The notes under the pieces were generated by a model. It was not told where the DNA came from. It saw nothing but the letters and a program-made list of their open reading frames with translations, and searched no databases. A program made the position numbers and the translations under genes. From the NCBI RefSeq assembly GCF_900497805.2, contig NW_020954548.1, forward strand, positions 9,720,794 through 9,784,793: a stretch of 64,000 nucleotides of DNA. Direction: 5' to 3'. Positions 44,512-55,099 of this stretch are shown in pieces. Position 1 is the stretch's first letter. Each line of letters starts with the position of its first letter. This DNA comes from Vombatus ursinus (Eukaryota > Chordata > Mammalia > Diprotodontia > Vombatidae).

Positions 44512-45201
44512 ATGGAAAAAGAGGCACAAAAATTCACTGAAGAAAACAACTCCTTAAAAAGTAGAATTGGCAAAATGGAAATAGAGGTGCAAAAACTCAT
44601 TGAAGAAAACAATTCTTTAAAAATTAGAATTGGACAAGTGAAGGCTAATGACTCCATAATACATCAAGAAACAATAAAACAAAACAAAGGAATGAAAAAA
44701 ATAGAAGAAAAAGTGAAATATCTCATTGGAAAAACACCTGACATGGAAAAACAGATTGAGGAGAGATAACTTAACAGTTATTGGATAACTTAACTGCCCA
44801 AAAAACCTGATCAAAGAAAAGAGCTTATACATCATATTTCAAGAAATTATCAAGGAAAACTGCCCTGATATCCTAGAACCAGAAAGTAAAATAGACATTG
44901 AAAGAGTCCACTGATCACCTCCTGGAAAAGATTCCAAAATGAAAACTCCAAGGAATACTATAGCCAAATTCCAGAGCTCCCAGATCAAGGAGAAAATATT
45001 ACAACCAGCCAGAAAGAATTCAAATATTGTGGAGCCTTAGTCAGGATAACACAAGATTTAGCAGCTTCTACATTAAAGGATTGGAGGACTTGGGATATGA
45101 TATTCTGGAGGGCAAAGGAGCTAGGATTACAACCAAGAATCACCTATCCAGCGAAATGGAGTATAATGCTTCAGGGGAAAAATGGATACTTAATAAAATA
45201 G
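44512..45201 (+). pseudogene. HAL1 ORF1 remnant: coiled coil and C-terminal domain
   Basis: ORF1 proteins of L1-like LINEs are RNA-binding chaperones that trimerise by a coiled coil. 44512-44769 reads heptad-like repeats (EENNSLKSRIGKMEIEVQKL, again EENNSLKIRIGQ), a repeated coil unit also seen upstream near 44400-44500. 45031-45201 in another frame gives the C-terminal domain: VRITQDLAASTLKDWRTW and LQPRITYPAKWSI, matching human L1 ORF1p VRLSADLS..ETL and LQPRLLYPAKLSF. The two parts are in different frames, so the gene is broken. The arrangement fits HAL1. Confidence 0.75.
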
Positions 45202-45400
45202 AGGAGTTTCAAGCATTCCTGATGAAAAGACTAGAGCTGAATAGAAAATTTTACTTTCAAATACAAGACTCAAGAGAAGCATAAAAAGGTAAACAGGAAA
45301 GAGAAATCATAAGGGATTCAGTAAGGTTAAACTGTTTATATTCCTACATGGAAGGAAAAGCTTGTCATATGAAAAAATGCTATAAATCCCTACCTGTTTG

Positions 45401-45934
45401 AGAAATGCAAATTAAAACAACTATGGGGTACTACCTCATACCTATCAGGTTAGTTAAATCACAGAAAAGGAAAATGACAAATTTTGGAGGGGATGTGGGG
45501 AAATTGGGAACATTAGTGCACGGTTGGTGGAGTTGTGAACTGATCCAATCATTCTGAAGATCAATTTGGAATTATGCCCAAAGGGCTAGAGAATTGTGAC
45601 CCTTTGACCCAGAAATACCACTCTTAGGCCTGTATCCCAAAGAGACCCAAAAAAGAAAAAGGGAGAAGGACATATATGTACAAAAATATTGATGGCAGCT
45701 CTTTTTGTGGTGATAAAGAATTGGAAATTGAGGGAATGCCCATCAATTGGGAAATGGATGAATAAGTTGTGGTATATGATTGTGATAGAATTCAACTGTG
45801 CTACAAGAAATGATGAGCAAGATGGTTTCAGAAAAGCCTGGAAAGACTTATATGAACTCATGCAAAGTGAAGTGAGCAGAACCAGGAGATCATTATACAT
45901 AGTAACAACAATATCATATGATGATCAACTGTGA
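45401..45934 (+). pseudogene. HAL1 ORF2 C-terminal remnant
   Basis: 45401-45660 carries the segment before the C-terminus (EIPLLGLYPKETQ at about 45612-45650, human L1 AIPLLGIYPKDLK). 45689-45934 is open and reads PSIGKWMNKLWYMIVIEF and AWKDLYELMQSEVSRTRRS, aligned with human L1 EWIKKMWYIYTMEYY and TWMDLEAIILSEISQTEK. The catalytic domains are not present. Confidence 0.8.
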
Positions 45935-46374
45935 ATGACTTAGCTATTCTCATCAATACAGCGATCCAAGACAGTTCCAAAGGACTTATGATGAAAAATG
46001 CTAACCACCTCCAGAAAAAAAAAAAACTTATGGAGTCTTACTGCAGATTGAAGCAAAATTATTTACCTTTTTTGTTCTATTTTCTTTCACAACATAACCA
46101 ATATGAAAATGTCTTGCATGACAGTACCTGTATAACCTATATCAAGTTCCTTACTGTCTTAGAGGGGGAAATGGAAGGAAGAAGGGAGAGAATTTGGAAC
46201 TCAATTTTTTTTAAAAAAGGATGTTAAAAACTGTTTTCGCATGTAATTGGAAAAAAACAAAATATTTTTTAAATTGTAGGCATAGTAACTACAGTATGTA
46301 GCTTGGCTGACACTCTAGCCCTGTATCATGCTGGTGGAAATCCACTTTTAACTGTTAACTACTACAGGGCATTT

Positions 46375-46618
46375 AAAAATAACCAGCATTTATATAATGC
46401 TTTAAGGTTTGCAAAGCCCTTTAGAATGTTATCTCATTTGAGCCTCACAACTCTGTGACATAGGTGCTATTATTATTCACATTACAGATGAGGAAACTGA
46501 GGCAAACACAGGTTAAGTGACTTAGTCACACAGCTAGTGTCGATCAGAGGCAGGCCTTGAACCCAGTTGATCCTAATATCTCAGGCCATCTCTCTACTCA
46601 ATACTCTATGCTGTCTCT
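46375..46618 (-). mobile_element. MIR3-type SINE
   Basis: accagcatttatataatgct, ttatctcatttgagcctcac, attacagatgaggaaactga, ggcaggccttgaacccagtt, ctctactcaatactctatgc. Confidence 0.8.
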
Positions 46619-46711
46619 CATAATTATAACTATAATATAAATTGCATAAATATGACATAGAAGATGCAGTGTTGCAATATGATGATCATCATTGTAACTG
46701 ACAGTTGAGAA

Positions 46712-46928
46712 AAAAAGTTAATTTGCATAGCACTTCACCTAGATTATCTCATTTGAATTCAGAACAACCCTGTTGCTTTTACTATCCCCATCTTAAAAAT
46801 GAGTAAAAAGAAACTGAGAGGTTAAATAATTTGCCCAGGGTCACACAGGTAGTAAGTATTGGAGACAGATTTAAAACCCAAATCTTCCTGCCTCTAACCC
46901 CAGCACCCTATCCTCTATAATGTCTCAT
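46712..46928 (-). mobile_element. MIR3-type SINE, diverged
   Basis: tttgcatagcacttcaccta, gattatctcatttgaattca, aatttgcccagggtcacaca, cagcaccctatcctctataa. Confidence 0.75.
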
Positions 46929-46964
46929 TACCTACTACTCAGCTCAAGAGAACAAAAAAAATTA

Positions 46965-47650
46965 CCTTATAAGGTAATCAACAGGAAAGATCAAGGAAGA
47001 CTTCTCAAGGGGGAAGCTTTTGAGATGAGCTTCAAAAAACGGATAGCATCTCAATAAAATAGGAAGGGGATGGTAGACATTCCAGGCATAAGAGTAGCAT
47101 GAGCCAAGGAATAGAGACACAAGACTACAAGTAGTACTTAGATGGCAGAGGGGACTCCAGTTTGGCTAAACTATAAAGTATATCTAAGAGAATAATATGA
47201 GAAACTGCTGGAAAGGTAAAATTTAGTCAGATGATGCCAACAAAATAAGTTTTAACTTGCCTTGGGTGGCAACGGGAAGCCATTGAAAGTTTTTGAACAC
47301 AGGAGTGACGTGATTGGGTCCATGCTTAAGAAAGAATAATCTGATAATGAAATGGAGGATGAATAGTAGGGGGAAGGCAGTAGAACAGGGAAGATCTACT
47401 AAGAGACTGTTGATCTAGTATAGGTAGGTGGAAATGAGGACCTGCACTAGGGTGTTGGCTGTGACAATAAAGAGGATAAAACAGAGGCAAGAAAGGTCAC
47501 AGAGATGGAGTTGAAAGAACTTGGTAAGTGATTAGCTATGAGTGATATGGGGGAAAGAGAAGAGCAAAAGAGAAGCCCAAAGTCATTAACTGGTTCAAGA
47601 TAGTTCACTGAGCCATAGGTATAACTAGCAATTTGGGTATCTTGAGCAAA
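46965..47650 (-). mobile_element. L2 LINE, post-RT region, copy A
   Basis: Antisense L2: tggtagacattccaggcata, aacgggaagccattgaaagt, acaggagtgacgtgattggg, and atgaggacctgcactagggt. It overlaps the same consensus part as 48060-48300, so it is a separate copy. Confidence 0.75.
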
Positions 47651-48019
47651 CATAAAACTCTACTAATCAACTGTTTAAAATACATTCAATTGGCTAGGGA
47701 GAGACATCAGACCCAAGACCCTATGAGGGAGAAAGACTCTAGGACACCATTCCATGGGGAGACATAGACTAATGCTGGAAAGCCTGTAAGGGGGGTGGGG
47801 GAAAGGAAAAAATGGGGAGAAATTCACTTGGAATATGGCTGCTAAGGGGGAGGAAATCTGCCATCTGGTAACTTCCTATTTTAACTAATTATTCTATGTG
47901 TTAAGCTCAGTTCTTTCTATGCTGCTGAATTAATATTAGTGCCATCAATACCCTCTAAATTTCAGAGGTGAAATGCTGAGTTCTGAGAATAGCAAAAAGG
48001 CCAGTTCAGGTAGAATGCG
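47651..48019. other. No element recognised
   Basis: Purine-rich unassigned spacer between two L2 copies. Confidence 0.35.
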
Positions 48020-49290
48020 AAAGTCTTGAAGGGGAACAGGCTGAAATAAATTTGGAAAGGAAGGATGGAGAATAACTGTTAAGGGCTTTAAATGCCAAGT
48101 TTAGGAATTTGTATTTTATCCTACGGTCAACAGAGAATGATTGAACCATTCTTGAGCAGGGGAGTGACATGGTCAGACCTATGCTTTAGGAAAGTTATTT
48201 TTGGAGAGGGATGAGACTAGAAGCATGGAGACCAATTGAAGGATCTTAAAATAGTCCGGATGAAAGGTGATGAGGTCTTGAACTAAAGTGAGGGTCACAT
48301 AAGTGTGACAAGGGGACTGCTGCTAGAGATGTTGTGGAGAATGAATGAAATAGATTTGGTGACTGATTTTATATGGGGGAGGATGAAAATAACGAGGAAG
48401 AGGGAAGAGCCAAGGATAATTCTAACATTATGAATTTGAGTGATTAGGAGAATAATGGCGCACTCAATAGAAATGTATGAGTATACAGGGACTAGGGTAT
48501 GGGAGGAAATAATAAGATCTGTTTTGTACATACTGAGTTTGAAATGCTGATGAAAAATACAGATAGATGTTTAGCAGAAGGTAATTGACAAAGGAGGCCT
48601 AGAGTGTAGGAAAGAGATTAGGGCTAGATATATAGATTTTGGAGTCATTTAAATAGAGATGATCATTGAATCCATGAGTCCCAAGATAGAGAAAAAGGTC
48701 AAGAGAGAAGAAAAGAGGACCTAGAACAAAACTTGGGGTGACATGCATGATATGGATTGTGGATGATTATTAAGCAGATGAGACTAAAAAATAGGAGTCA
48801 GACAGGTAGGAAAACTGGAGCACCACAAGAGGAAGAGAATATTCAGAGAGGAGATGGCCAGCAGGGTCAACAGATACAGAGAGGTTATGAAGGATGCCAA
48901 TTTTAAAAAAAAAAGTTGATCATGTTTATCAATTAGCGACCTCGGAAAGAGCAGTTTCAGTCAAGTGCTGACATCTGAAGAGGATGAAAAGTAAGTGGGA
49001 GATGAGGAAGGATAGATGGCTTTTATAGGAATTTGGTTGAGAAAAGGAAGAAAAATGATTGCTAGAAGAAATGTCAGGGTCAGGTAAACAGTTTTTTGTT
49101 TGTTTGTTTGTTTGTTTGTTTGTTTTTAAAGATCAGGAAGCCCTAAGTATGTTTATAGGTATCAGGGAAGTAGCCAGGAGATAAAGAGAACTTGGGGGGA
49201 GAGGGTAGAGAAGGAACAAGCCCCTGAAGGAGATGGACAGAGATGAGATTAAGGGTACAAATAGTGAGGTGGGGCTTAGCAAGGAGAGAG
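48020..49290 (-). mobile_element. L2 LINE, RT region, copy B
   Basis: Antisense L2 in order: ggggagtgacatggtcagac (48160), attttggagtcatttaaat..tcattgaatccatgagtccc (the RT catalytic box area, 48635-48685, decayed), acctcggaaagagcagtttc (48939), tcagggaagtagccaggaga (49162). A (TTTG)n tract at 49091-49127 has grown inside it. Confidence 0.8.
49091..49127. repeat. (TTTG)n microsatellite inside L2
   Basis: Eight TTTG units with T-rich ends, at a T-rich point of the L2 consensus. Confidence 0.9.
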
Positions 49291-49317
49291 TTTGGGGTGG
49301 AGAGAAACTATATTTAA

Positions 49318-49412
49318 TTAAATAGTTGTAAGACACTGTTCTAGGCACTAGGAATACAAAGAAAAAGATGAAATAATCTCTGAATTTAAGGAATTCACTA
49401 TCTACTAAAAGA
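49318..49412 (-). mobile_element. L2 LINE 3' terminus
   Basis: taagacactgttctaggcac, taggaatacaaagaaaaaga, tttaaggaattcactatcta. Confidence 0.65.
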
Positions 49413-49721
49413 CTCAGAGGTAGGTACTGAGTTCCTTGAGGAAGGAGGAAAAATGACCTGGCACCTGATAAATGACTGCAACAAGGATTTGACTAGCATG
49501 ACATATTCAGATGGAGTAAAACTCAAAAGGAAAAGAGATAACTCAGTGACGGGTCCACTGAGAGAGCCTGGAAGGGCCAATGAAGAACAAGAAGTGTGTG
49601 TACTCCTCCTCTTTCCCAGGTGTTTCCGGGGAAGGGGAGGCATGAGATAAGGTGCAACCAGTACTGGAGAAAGTGGCTAAGCATCTATTGTCTTCTAACA
49701 AAAGCTAGATTTCAAAAGGAG
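49413..49721. other. No element recognised
   Basis: Open frames on both strands at 49398-49650 overlap each other and match nothing known; likely chance. Confidence 0.3.
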
Positions 49722-49940
49722 GTCAGTGTGCTATAGTGCAGCTCGGTATTAAAAGAGCCTGGGTTCATATCCAACCTCAGATTATTAATACCTGTGTGAT
49801 AAAAGATACAGGTCACTTAGCCAAAGTTACCTAGCCAAAGAACTTCAACTTCATGGGCCTATTTCCTCATCTGTAAAATGTGGGGGTTGGATTAGAGAGC
49901 CCCCTAAAGCCACTTCCAGCTCTAGATCTGTGATCCTATG
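49722..49940 (+). mobile_element. tRNA-core SINE with L3-like tail
   Basis: gagcctgggttcatatccaa, gcctatttcctcatctgtaa, aagccacttccagctctaga, tctgtgatcctatga. Confidence 0.75.
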
Positions 49941-50384
49941 AATGTAAGAAGATGGAAGGAGAGTGAGAAGAAGAGGTCTAAAATGAAGAGAAATTTTCAT
50001 AAAATTGTAGGATTTTACATAATACAAGAAGAGTAAAGAGCAGCATAAAGACTTAGAAAGTAGCAGGAGACAGAGCTGTTGTTCTTGTTCTCGGCTGCGT
50101 TTTGTTTTGTTTTGTTTTGTTTTTCCTTAGGCAGATGACGGAAAGGGGTGGGAGCGGGAAAGGTGGCATGGGGGGCTCGTCTTTGATTCATCCTCTTTGC
50201 CTCCTCCCAAGATAGTGAGACGTTACAGTCAAACGAGCCATGGAATGCATAGTTGGCTCCACCCTCCCTGGATGGGTAGCTAGAGTACAAAATCCTGAGT
50301 ACCCACTGATCTATGGACAAAATAAGATTGTGACCCAGGCATCAAAATTCAGCAATTTTACTGATCATCTTAGGGGCAAGTGGT
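49941..50384. other. No gene recognised; short (TTTTG)n
   Basis: Contains (TTTTG)4-5 at 50098-50121. Otherwise unassigned. Confidence 0.4.
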
Positions 50385-50495
50385 TAACCTACTTATCATT
50401 TCTTCAGGCATGTTGTGAGGCTTAAATAAGATAATGGATGTAAAGCATTTGTCAAAACTTAAAGTGCTATATAAATGTCAGCTATTATTATTAAC
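50385..50495 (+). mobile_element. MIR-type SINE 3' fragment
   Basis: ggcatgttgtgaggcttaaa, taagataatggatgtaaagc, gtgctatataaatgtcagct, attattatta. Confidence 0.8.
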
Positions 50496-51489
50496 CTACA
50501 GTCACCCCCCAGTCTGGTGAGACTTCGTTCTCTGAGCCTTCTATTGTACTCCTGCTGAGTCAAGCAATGTTTATGGAGCAATATAGGGGTGTACAGGCAA
50601 ACTTTAATAACTGGTATCTGCAGGGGAAAAAAGGTATGCAATACTCTTTTAAGTTTATATTATTAATATTTTTTAAAGTCTGAAAATCAACAAAACAATA
50701 AATCAAGCCCTGATTTTTAGTGTTTTCCCATTTCTGGTTTTAAATACTCGCACTGAAAATAAAACAATCAGCTTGCCAATTAGAGCTAACTCTAGCATAT
50801 CCCTGCATTTCTCCTTTCCTTGATTGAGTGCCAAGCAGACAACAGCTTCATGGAGCAGGGGCAGCCTAGACTTGGAATTTAAATCTCTAAAAGTTGGGAG
50901 ATTGTTTGGGAAATTTTTAGAGAAAGTATTCCCTGTTTATTGTTTGTCCCTTATTATTTTACTCTGAGTTTCTATTTTAAATAAACTGTCCCTGAAATGA
51001 TGTGATGACATGTGATTAGTACTGGTTTATCTAAGGTGGGGGAATGAATTCAGAAGAGGAAAACTTGGGGCTCAGAACAGTGGTTGAATAGATGACAATC
51101 TTGATCCAGGTTATAGAGACCTGGACGTAACATTAGTGGTATTAAATGACAAGTCACATTTTGGGGAAGCGGCACACCTCTGGCAGTTCCCAGCTGATGA
51201 AGGGATTCCCTGGGCCTCTCCTTAGAATCATTCGTCGCCTGGCTAACTACTCTCTAACCTCATTTTCAAATAGCATTATAGTAGATGTTTAACAAACTCC
51301 TGAAGAGGAAGAAAAAAATCAAACAAGTACATGTCTAAATCCTGATCACCCCCTGCCAACCACACAGCCCAGCTTTGATTGATGAGTGCTCAGGAAAGAC
51401 TAAAACCTCTGGCATGAGGGCTTCTTAGCCCTTTCCAGGGCTGATAATCCCCCCTTGGTGCCCACCTGGAACCCAGCTCCCACCTGTGG
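50496..51489. other. Repeat-poor block, no gene recognised
   Basis: About 1 kb of unique-looking sequence with even composition (for example 50690-50990 with tttaaatactcgcactgaaa and ttgccaattagagctaactc). Possibly conserved non-coding DNA. No coding frame is supported. Confidence 0.4.
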
Positions 51490-51930
51490 CTCTAAGAAGC
51501 TGCAGTCTGACCAGTGCCACACACCAGGTAAAACATCTTGGCAGACGGGCTAAACCAGATTTGAGGGTGACCGAGAAGCCTCAAACGCATTGCTGAGTTA
51601 AGGGGATGTCTACCCCAAGCATGTAAAGACTTTCCTTGGTGGAATGGGTGAATACAAACAATTTGTTCCAATGTCCATGAAGGCAGCTGAAGCAGGCACT
51701 GTGGTTTACTTGGAGCTTGGCCAGACATCAAGGATGCCAAAGTCATCCACTGCATCCTGGGCCATCCCTCATCTTGCTTTTTGTTCTACCACTGAACTTC
51801 AATGATTCTGGAAAAGAGAGTAAGGCTGATGACTTGGTGCAATTCTGCCTCACTAAAATCCAATTCACACCCAAATCAAAACATCACCCTGTGATGTCAT
51901 TGGTCCTCTTCAAAAACAAGACGAACAACA
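51490..51930 (+). mobile_element. Marsupial SINE-like repeat ending gatgtcattggtcctcttc
   Basis: Aligns in opposite orientation with 62555-63045: both carry gaagactttccttggtggaat (here agactttccttggtggaatg), ggcagctgaagcaggcactg, tccactgcatcctgggccat and the end gatgtcattggtcctcttca. I remember this 3' end from RTE-associated non-autonomous repeats in marsupials but cannot name the family with confidence. Confidence 0.7.
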
Positions 51931-52007
51931 GCACCTTGACAAATTTTCCATTTTGGCGTCTCTGAGTTATCTGTGTCAGGAGAGCTAAAGGATGCTGACA
52001 ACTTAAT

Positions 52008-52098
52008 TAGATTCAATTCAACAAACATTATTAAGCACCAACTATGTGCCAGGCACTGTACCAGGTCCTGAGGTAGATACAAGGATGAAAAAGACCTC
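52008..52098 (-). mobile_element. L2 LINE 3' terminus
   Basis: caattcaacaaacattatta, agcaccaactatgtgccagg, cactgtaccaggtcctgagg. Confidence 0.8.
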
Positions 52099-52173
52099 AA
52101 AATATCAAATTTCTATAGAAACTGTCACTATTATCGTCATTGTCATCATCATCGTTGTTGTTGACGTTATTGT

Positions 52174-52400
52174 AGAGGTAGTGTGCCATAATGGTTAGAG
52201 AGGTGACTTCAAGGGTAGGAAAACCTGAGTTTTGACACATACTATGTAACTTTGAACAACTCACTTAATTCTTAGTGCTCTAGACAGTTCTCAAACACTA
52301 AGTTGCAGAGAAGATGGAGACCAACATTGGTAGAGAAAGTTTCTTTATCTAGGAGTTCCCCATACCAATGAAATGACAGGTCCAGTCCCTGTCTCTATAC
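52174..52400 (+). mobile_element. tRNA-derived SINE (second family)
   Basis: tgtgccataatggttagaga, gttttgacacatactatgta, aattcttagtgctctagaca, attggtagagaaagtttctt, taggagttccccataccaat. Same family as 31251-31600, here uninterrupted. Confidence 0.8.
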
Positions 52401-52659
52401 TATCATTAGGAGGAAGAAGAGGAGGAGGAATAATTATAATCATATATGTGATGTGACTTGCACACAGGTAAGTGTAGAAGGTAAAGCATAAAGGGGGCCA
52501 AGGAGAGAATTAAAGGGCTCTATAAAAGTTTGAGAGTAGAGAGTATATTCAGTTGGGGGTAATTCACAAGGCTCAGACACACACACACACACACACATAT
52601 TCAGCTGCCAAAATTTATCCTCAACATTCTACATGACAGGCTTAGATTTTTCTCTTTCC

Positions 52660-52985
52660 AAGGTCAAATGAAATGTTACTGGTTCACCTGGCCCCAGAGA
52701 GTAGAACCAGGAGCAGTGGATAGAAGTTAAAAAGAGGCAGGTTTAGGCCTGATACCAGGCAAATTTTCTTAATGATTAGGGGCTAATCAAAAATAGAATG
52801 GGCTCCCTCAGCAAGGGTGGGGGGGGTTTCCACCTCCTTAGTGGGTTCCAGTTCCTTAGTGATCTTCAAGCACAGTCTGGGTGACCACTTGTCAGGAATA
52901 TCATGGTAGGCATCCCTTTGAGGTGTGGGTTGTAGTAGACCAATGGAGCTTCCAACTCTCAAGTGAGATTCTGTGATCTCTTTAT
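52660..52985 (+). mobile_element. CR1/L3-type LINE 3' end
   Basis: agtagaaccaggagcagtgg, ataccaggcaaattttctta, agaatgggctccctcagcaa, tagtgatcttcaagcacagt, ctgggtgaccacttgtcagg, tagaccaatggagcttccaa, ctcaagtgagattctgtgat. The order and the attctgtgat end are those of CR1/L3 termini. An (AC)n tract lies at 52579-52598. Confidence 0.75.
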
Positions 52986-53034
52986 GGGATAGCTTTCATT
53001 TTTGCACCTCATCGCTCCTCATTACCAGCTGGAT

Positions 53035-53180
53035 CCCATCCACCCTCCTCAAAAAGTGATATTCAAGGCCTTCCACAGTCTGGCTCCATTTAACCATACC
53101 AGCCTCATTTTCTACCACTTCCTACCAGGGTGTCCTCCATTCTAAACAGACAGGTCTCCTTAGGTCATGTCCTCAGCAGA
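53035..53180 (+). mobile_element. L2 LINE internal fragment
   Basis: atattcaaggccttccacag, tctggctccatttaaccata, ccagcctcattttctaccac. A further piece (gctactcaccttgcctggaa) occurs at about 53388-53425, so the L2 may be broken by the L2-antisense piece at 53205-53300. Confidence 0.7.
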
Positions 53181-53204
53181 AAAGGAAAGTTTTGAGGAAG
53201 TGAG

Positions 53205-53300
53205 AAAAAGCATTTATTAAGTGCCTGTGCTAAGTGCCCTAAATGCAATTACAAAAGCAAGAATGGTCTTTGCCCTTAAGATGCTTAATTCTAAGAAAGT
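53205..53300 (-). mobile_element. L2/MIR3 3'-end fragment
   Basis: aaaaagcatttattaagtgc, ctgtgctaagtgccctaaat, tttgcccttaagatgcttaa. Confidence 0.6.
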
Positions 53301-53435
53301 AAGAAAATGGGGTGTGATGATCAGTTCAGTTTTGGATACGTTGTAATGACTTGTCCATTGTTACACAAATGGGCCACACACATTCATGCTACTCACCTTG
53401 CCTGGAATGTGCTCTCTCTCTATTCAAATGTTGCC

Positions 53436-54211
53436 CACTTGTTACAATCTAACACAAGGATGCTGACCACTAGATGATCTTTCCCAGTGATGGGAGAATA
53501 AGTGTAGTCATAAAGAACCAAGTATGCAGCTCCAAAACTAAACCTGAGGCTATAACATCATCACATGCATAAGTGTACAGAGAATAGAATAGACAGGCTA
53601 ATTCACCCCAAGGAAGAGGAAGTGAAAGAGACTATGGCAACATTCCCCAGAGGTGTGTCAGCATACCCAGCCCTCTGGCATACCTGTGCCACTCAGCTGA
53701 TCTAATGAAGGTACTCTGTGTCCTAGGCAGTGTAGGACCTGACCACAGACCACATAAGACCTCCAGGGAAATAGATCTACCCTGTGCAAGCTAATTGCTT
53801 ATAGCCTTGTCCAGAGGTAGAGTAGTCAGGACCACCTATAACACCATCAGGGAAAATAGGAAGAGAAGGGAAAACTTCAAAGCAAAGGTGCTACAAGCCT
53901 GCCAAAGATATATTTGTATTCTCTCATATAATGCTCTGTAATTTGAACAAGGGTAGCGTTGATCTGACCACGATATACCAGAGCTACAAACAATTACAAG
54001 GCTGGCTTAGGTATATGTTCCTGCCTAAATGGAGACTACATGACTTAGCATGCAGGAACTGGGCTTGGAGTTAGGAATCTCACTTCTATTTCCAGCTCCA
54101 ATGCTTACCAAAAGTCTGACTATAGTTAAGTCACTTCCACCCTTCCAATGTGCAACCTGCTTTCTTCCTAACTAACTGCTTACCTCCTCCTAACTTTTCT
54201 ATTTCAGCTGA
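53436..54211. other. No gene recognised; SINE piece near the gap
   Basis: Mostly unassigned. 54040-54140 (gaactgggcttggagttagg, gttaagtcacttccaccctt) looks like a decayed tRNA-core SINE in plus orientation. Confidence 0.4.
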
Positions 54212-54221
54212 NNNNNNNNNN
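54212..54221. other. Assembly gap of 10 N
   Basis: Ten N residues, a placeholder length rather than a measured one. The L2 antisense begins immediately after it. A minus-strand open frame that runs through the Ns (54131-54541) is not meaningful. Confidence 1.
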
Positions 54222-54224
54222 ATT

Positions 54225-55085
54225 GAGGACATGAGGATCGTGCCAGTGTTAACAAACCTGGGGGACTGAAATGATGTGACCCTCGAAAGAAATAGGGAAG
54301 TGAAGAAGAGGGAAGGATTAGAGGAAAGAGAATTCAATTTTGGACAGTTTAAGTTCAAGATGGCTCTAGGACATTCGGTCTGAAATGTCCAAAAGGCAAC
54401 TGGTGATTTGAGACTAAAGCTGAGGGGAGAAACTGGGGATAGATGGGAGTCATATACATAGGAGCTGATGAGGTTACCAAAAAAGAGAGTGTAGAAGGGA
54501 AAGTAAAGATGCCCCAGGTCAGAGTTGTAGGGAATATCCACAGTTAGAGGACATTATATGGATGATGAGGCAATAAAGGAAATGTAGAAGGAATAGTCAT
54601 GAAAACCCAGAGAGAAGAGAATATTCAGGAGAGGGTGATCAGTAATGCCATATGTAACAAACAGGATGAGGAGGATGAGGACTGAGAAGAGATCATTTAT
54701 TGGAATTAATTAGAGCATTGTTAACTTTGGAGAGAGCTGCTTCATTTGAGTGATGAGGTTATAAGTTAAAGGGTTGAGGAGTGAGTGACAGGAGAAGTCA
54801 ATGCAGGGAGTGTAAATAACTTTTTCTAGGAATTAAACTAAGAAAATGATGAGAGATATAAGATAATAGCTTGAAGGTATAGTAGGATCTAGTGAAGGAT
54901 TTTTGGTTATTGATGTTAAGGATGGGAAGACTGGTGCATATTTGAAAACAATGTGGAAGGAACTTGTAGATACAGAAAGGTTGAAGATTGACAAAAAAGG
55001 AGGGGATGCTTAAGGTTGCAATCTTCTGGAGAAGTTGAAAGGAGATGTGATCAAACACAACATACTTAGAGGCGCTGCCCTTGGC
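54225..55085 (-). mobile_element. L2 LINE, RT and upstream region
   Basis: Antisense L2 in order: attcaattttggacagttta (54330), gtcatatacataggagctga (54449), agaatattcaggagagggtg (54619), ttaactttggagagagctgc (54721), gtagtaggatctagtgaagg pattern (54880-54900), atcttctggagaagttgaaa (55021), ttagaggcgctgcccttggc (55067). Decayed. Confidence 0.8.
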
Positions 55086-55099
55086 CAGTTGTCAATGTT

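Larger units (their letters stand above)
43560..46262 (+). mobile_element. HAL1 (half-L1) LINE, nearly complete
   Basis: 2.7 kb: a 5' UTR (43560-44140), an A-rich ORF1 region (44140-45300), then an abrupt change near 45390 to the last part of L1 ORF2 and the L1 3' UTR, ending ttcgcatgtaattggaaaaa with an A/T tail. Most of ORF2 (endonuclease and RT core) is absent. That is the known HAL1 layout; an L1 with a large internal deletion is the alternative. Several frame breaks; not active. Confidence 0.8.

Noticed and set aside
47651-48019. Direct link between the two L2 copies as one element
   Set aside because: 46965-47650 and 48060-48300 cover the same part of the consensus (ggagtgacatg..gattgg box in both), so they must be different insertions.
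54131-54541. 136-codon minus-strand open frame
   Set aside because: It runs through the 10-N gap and over antisense L2, so it is an artefact.
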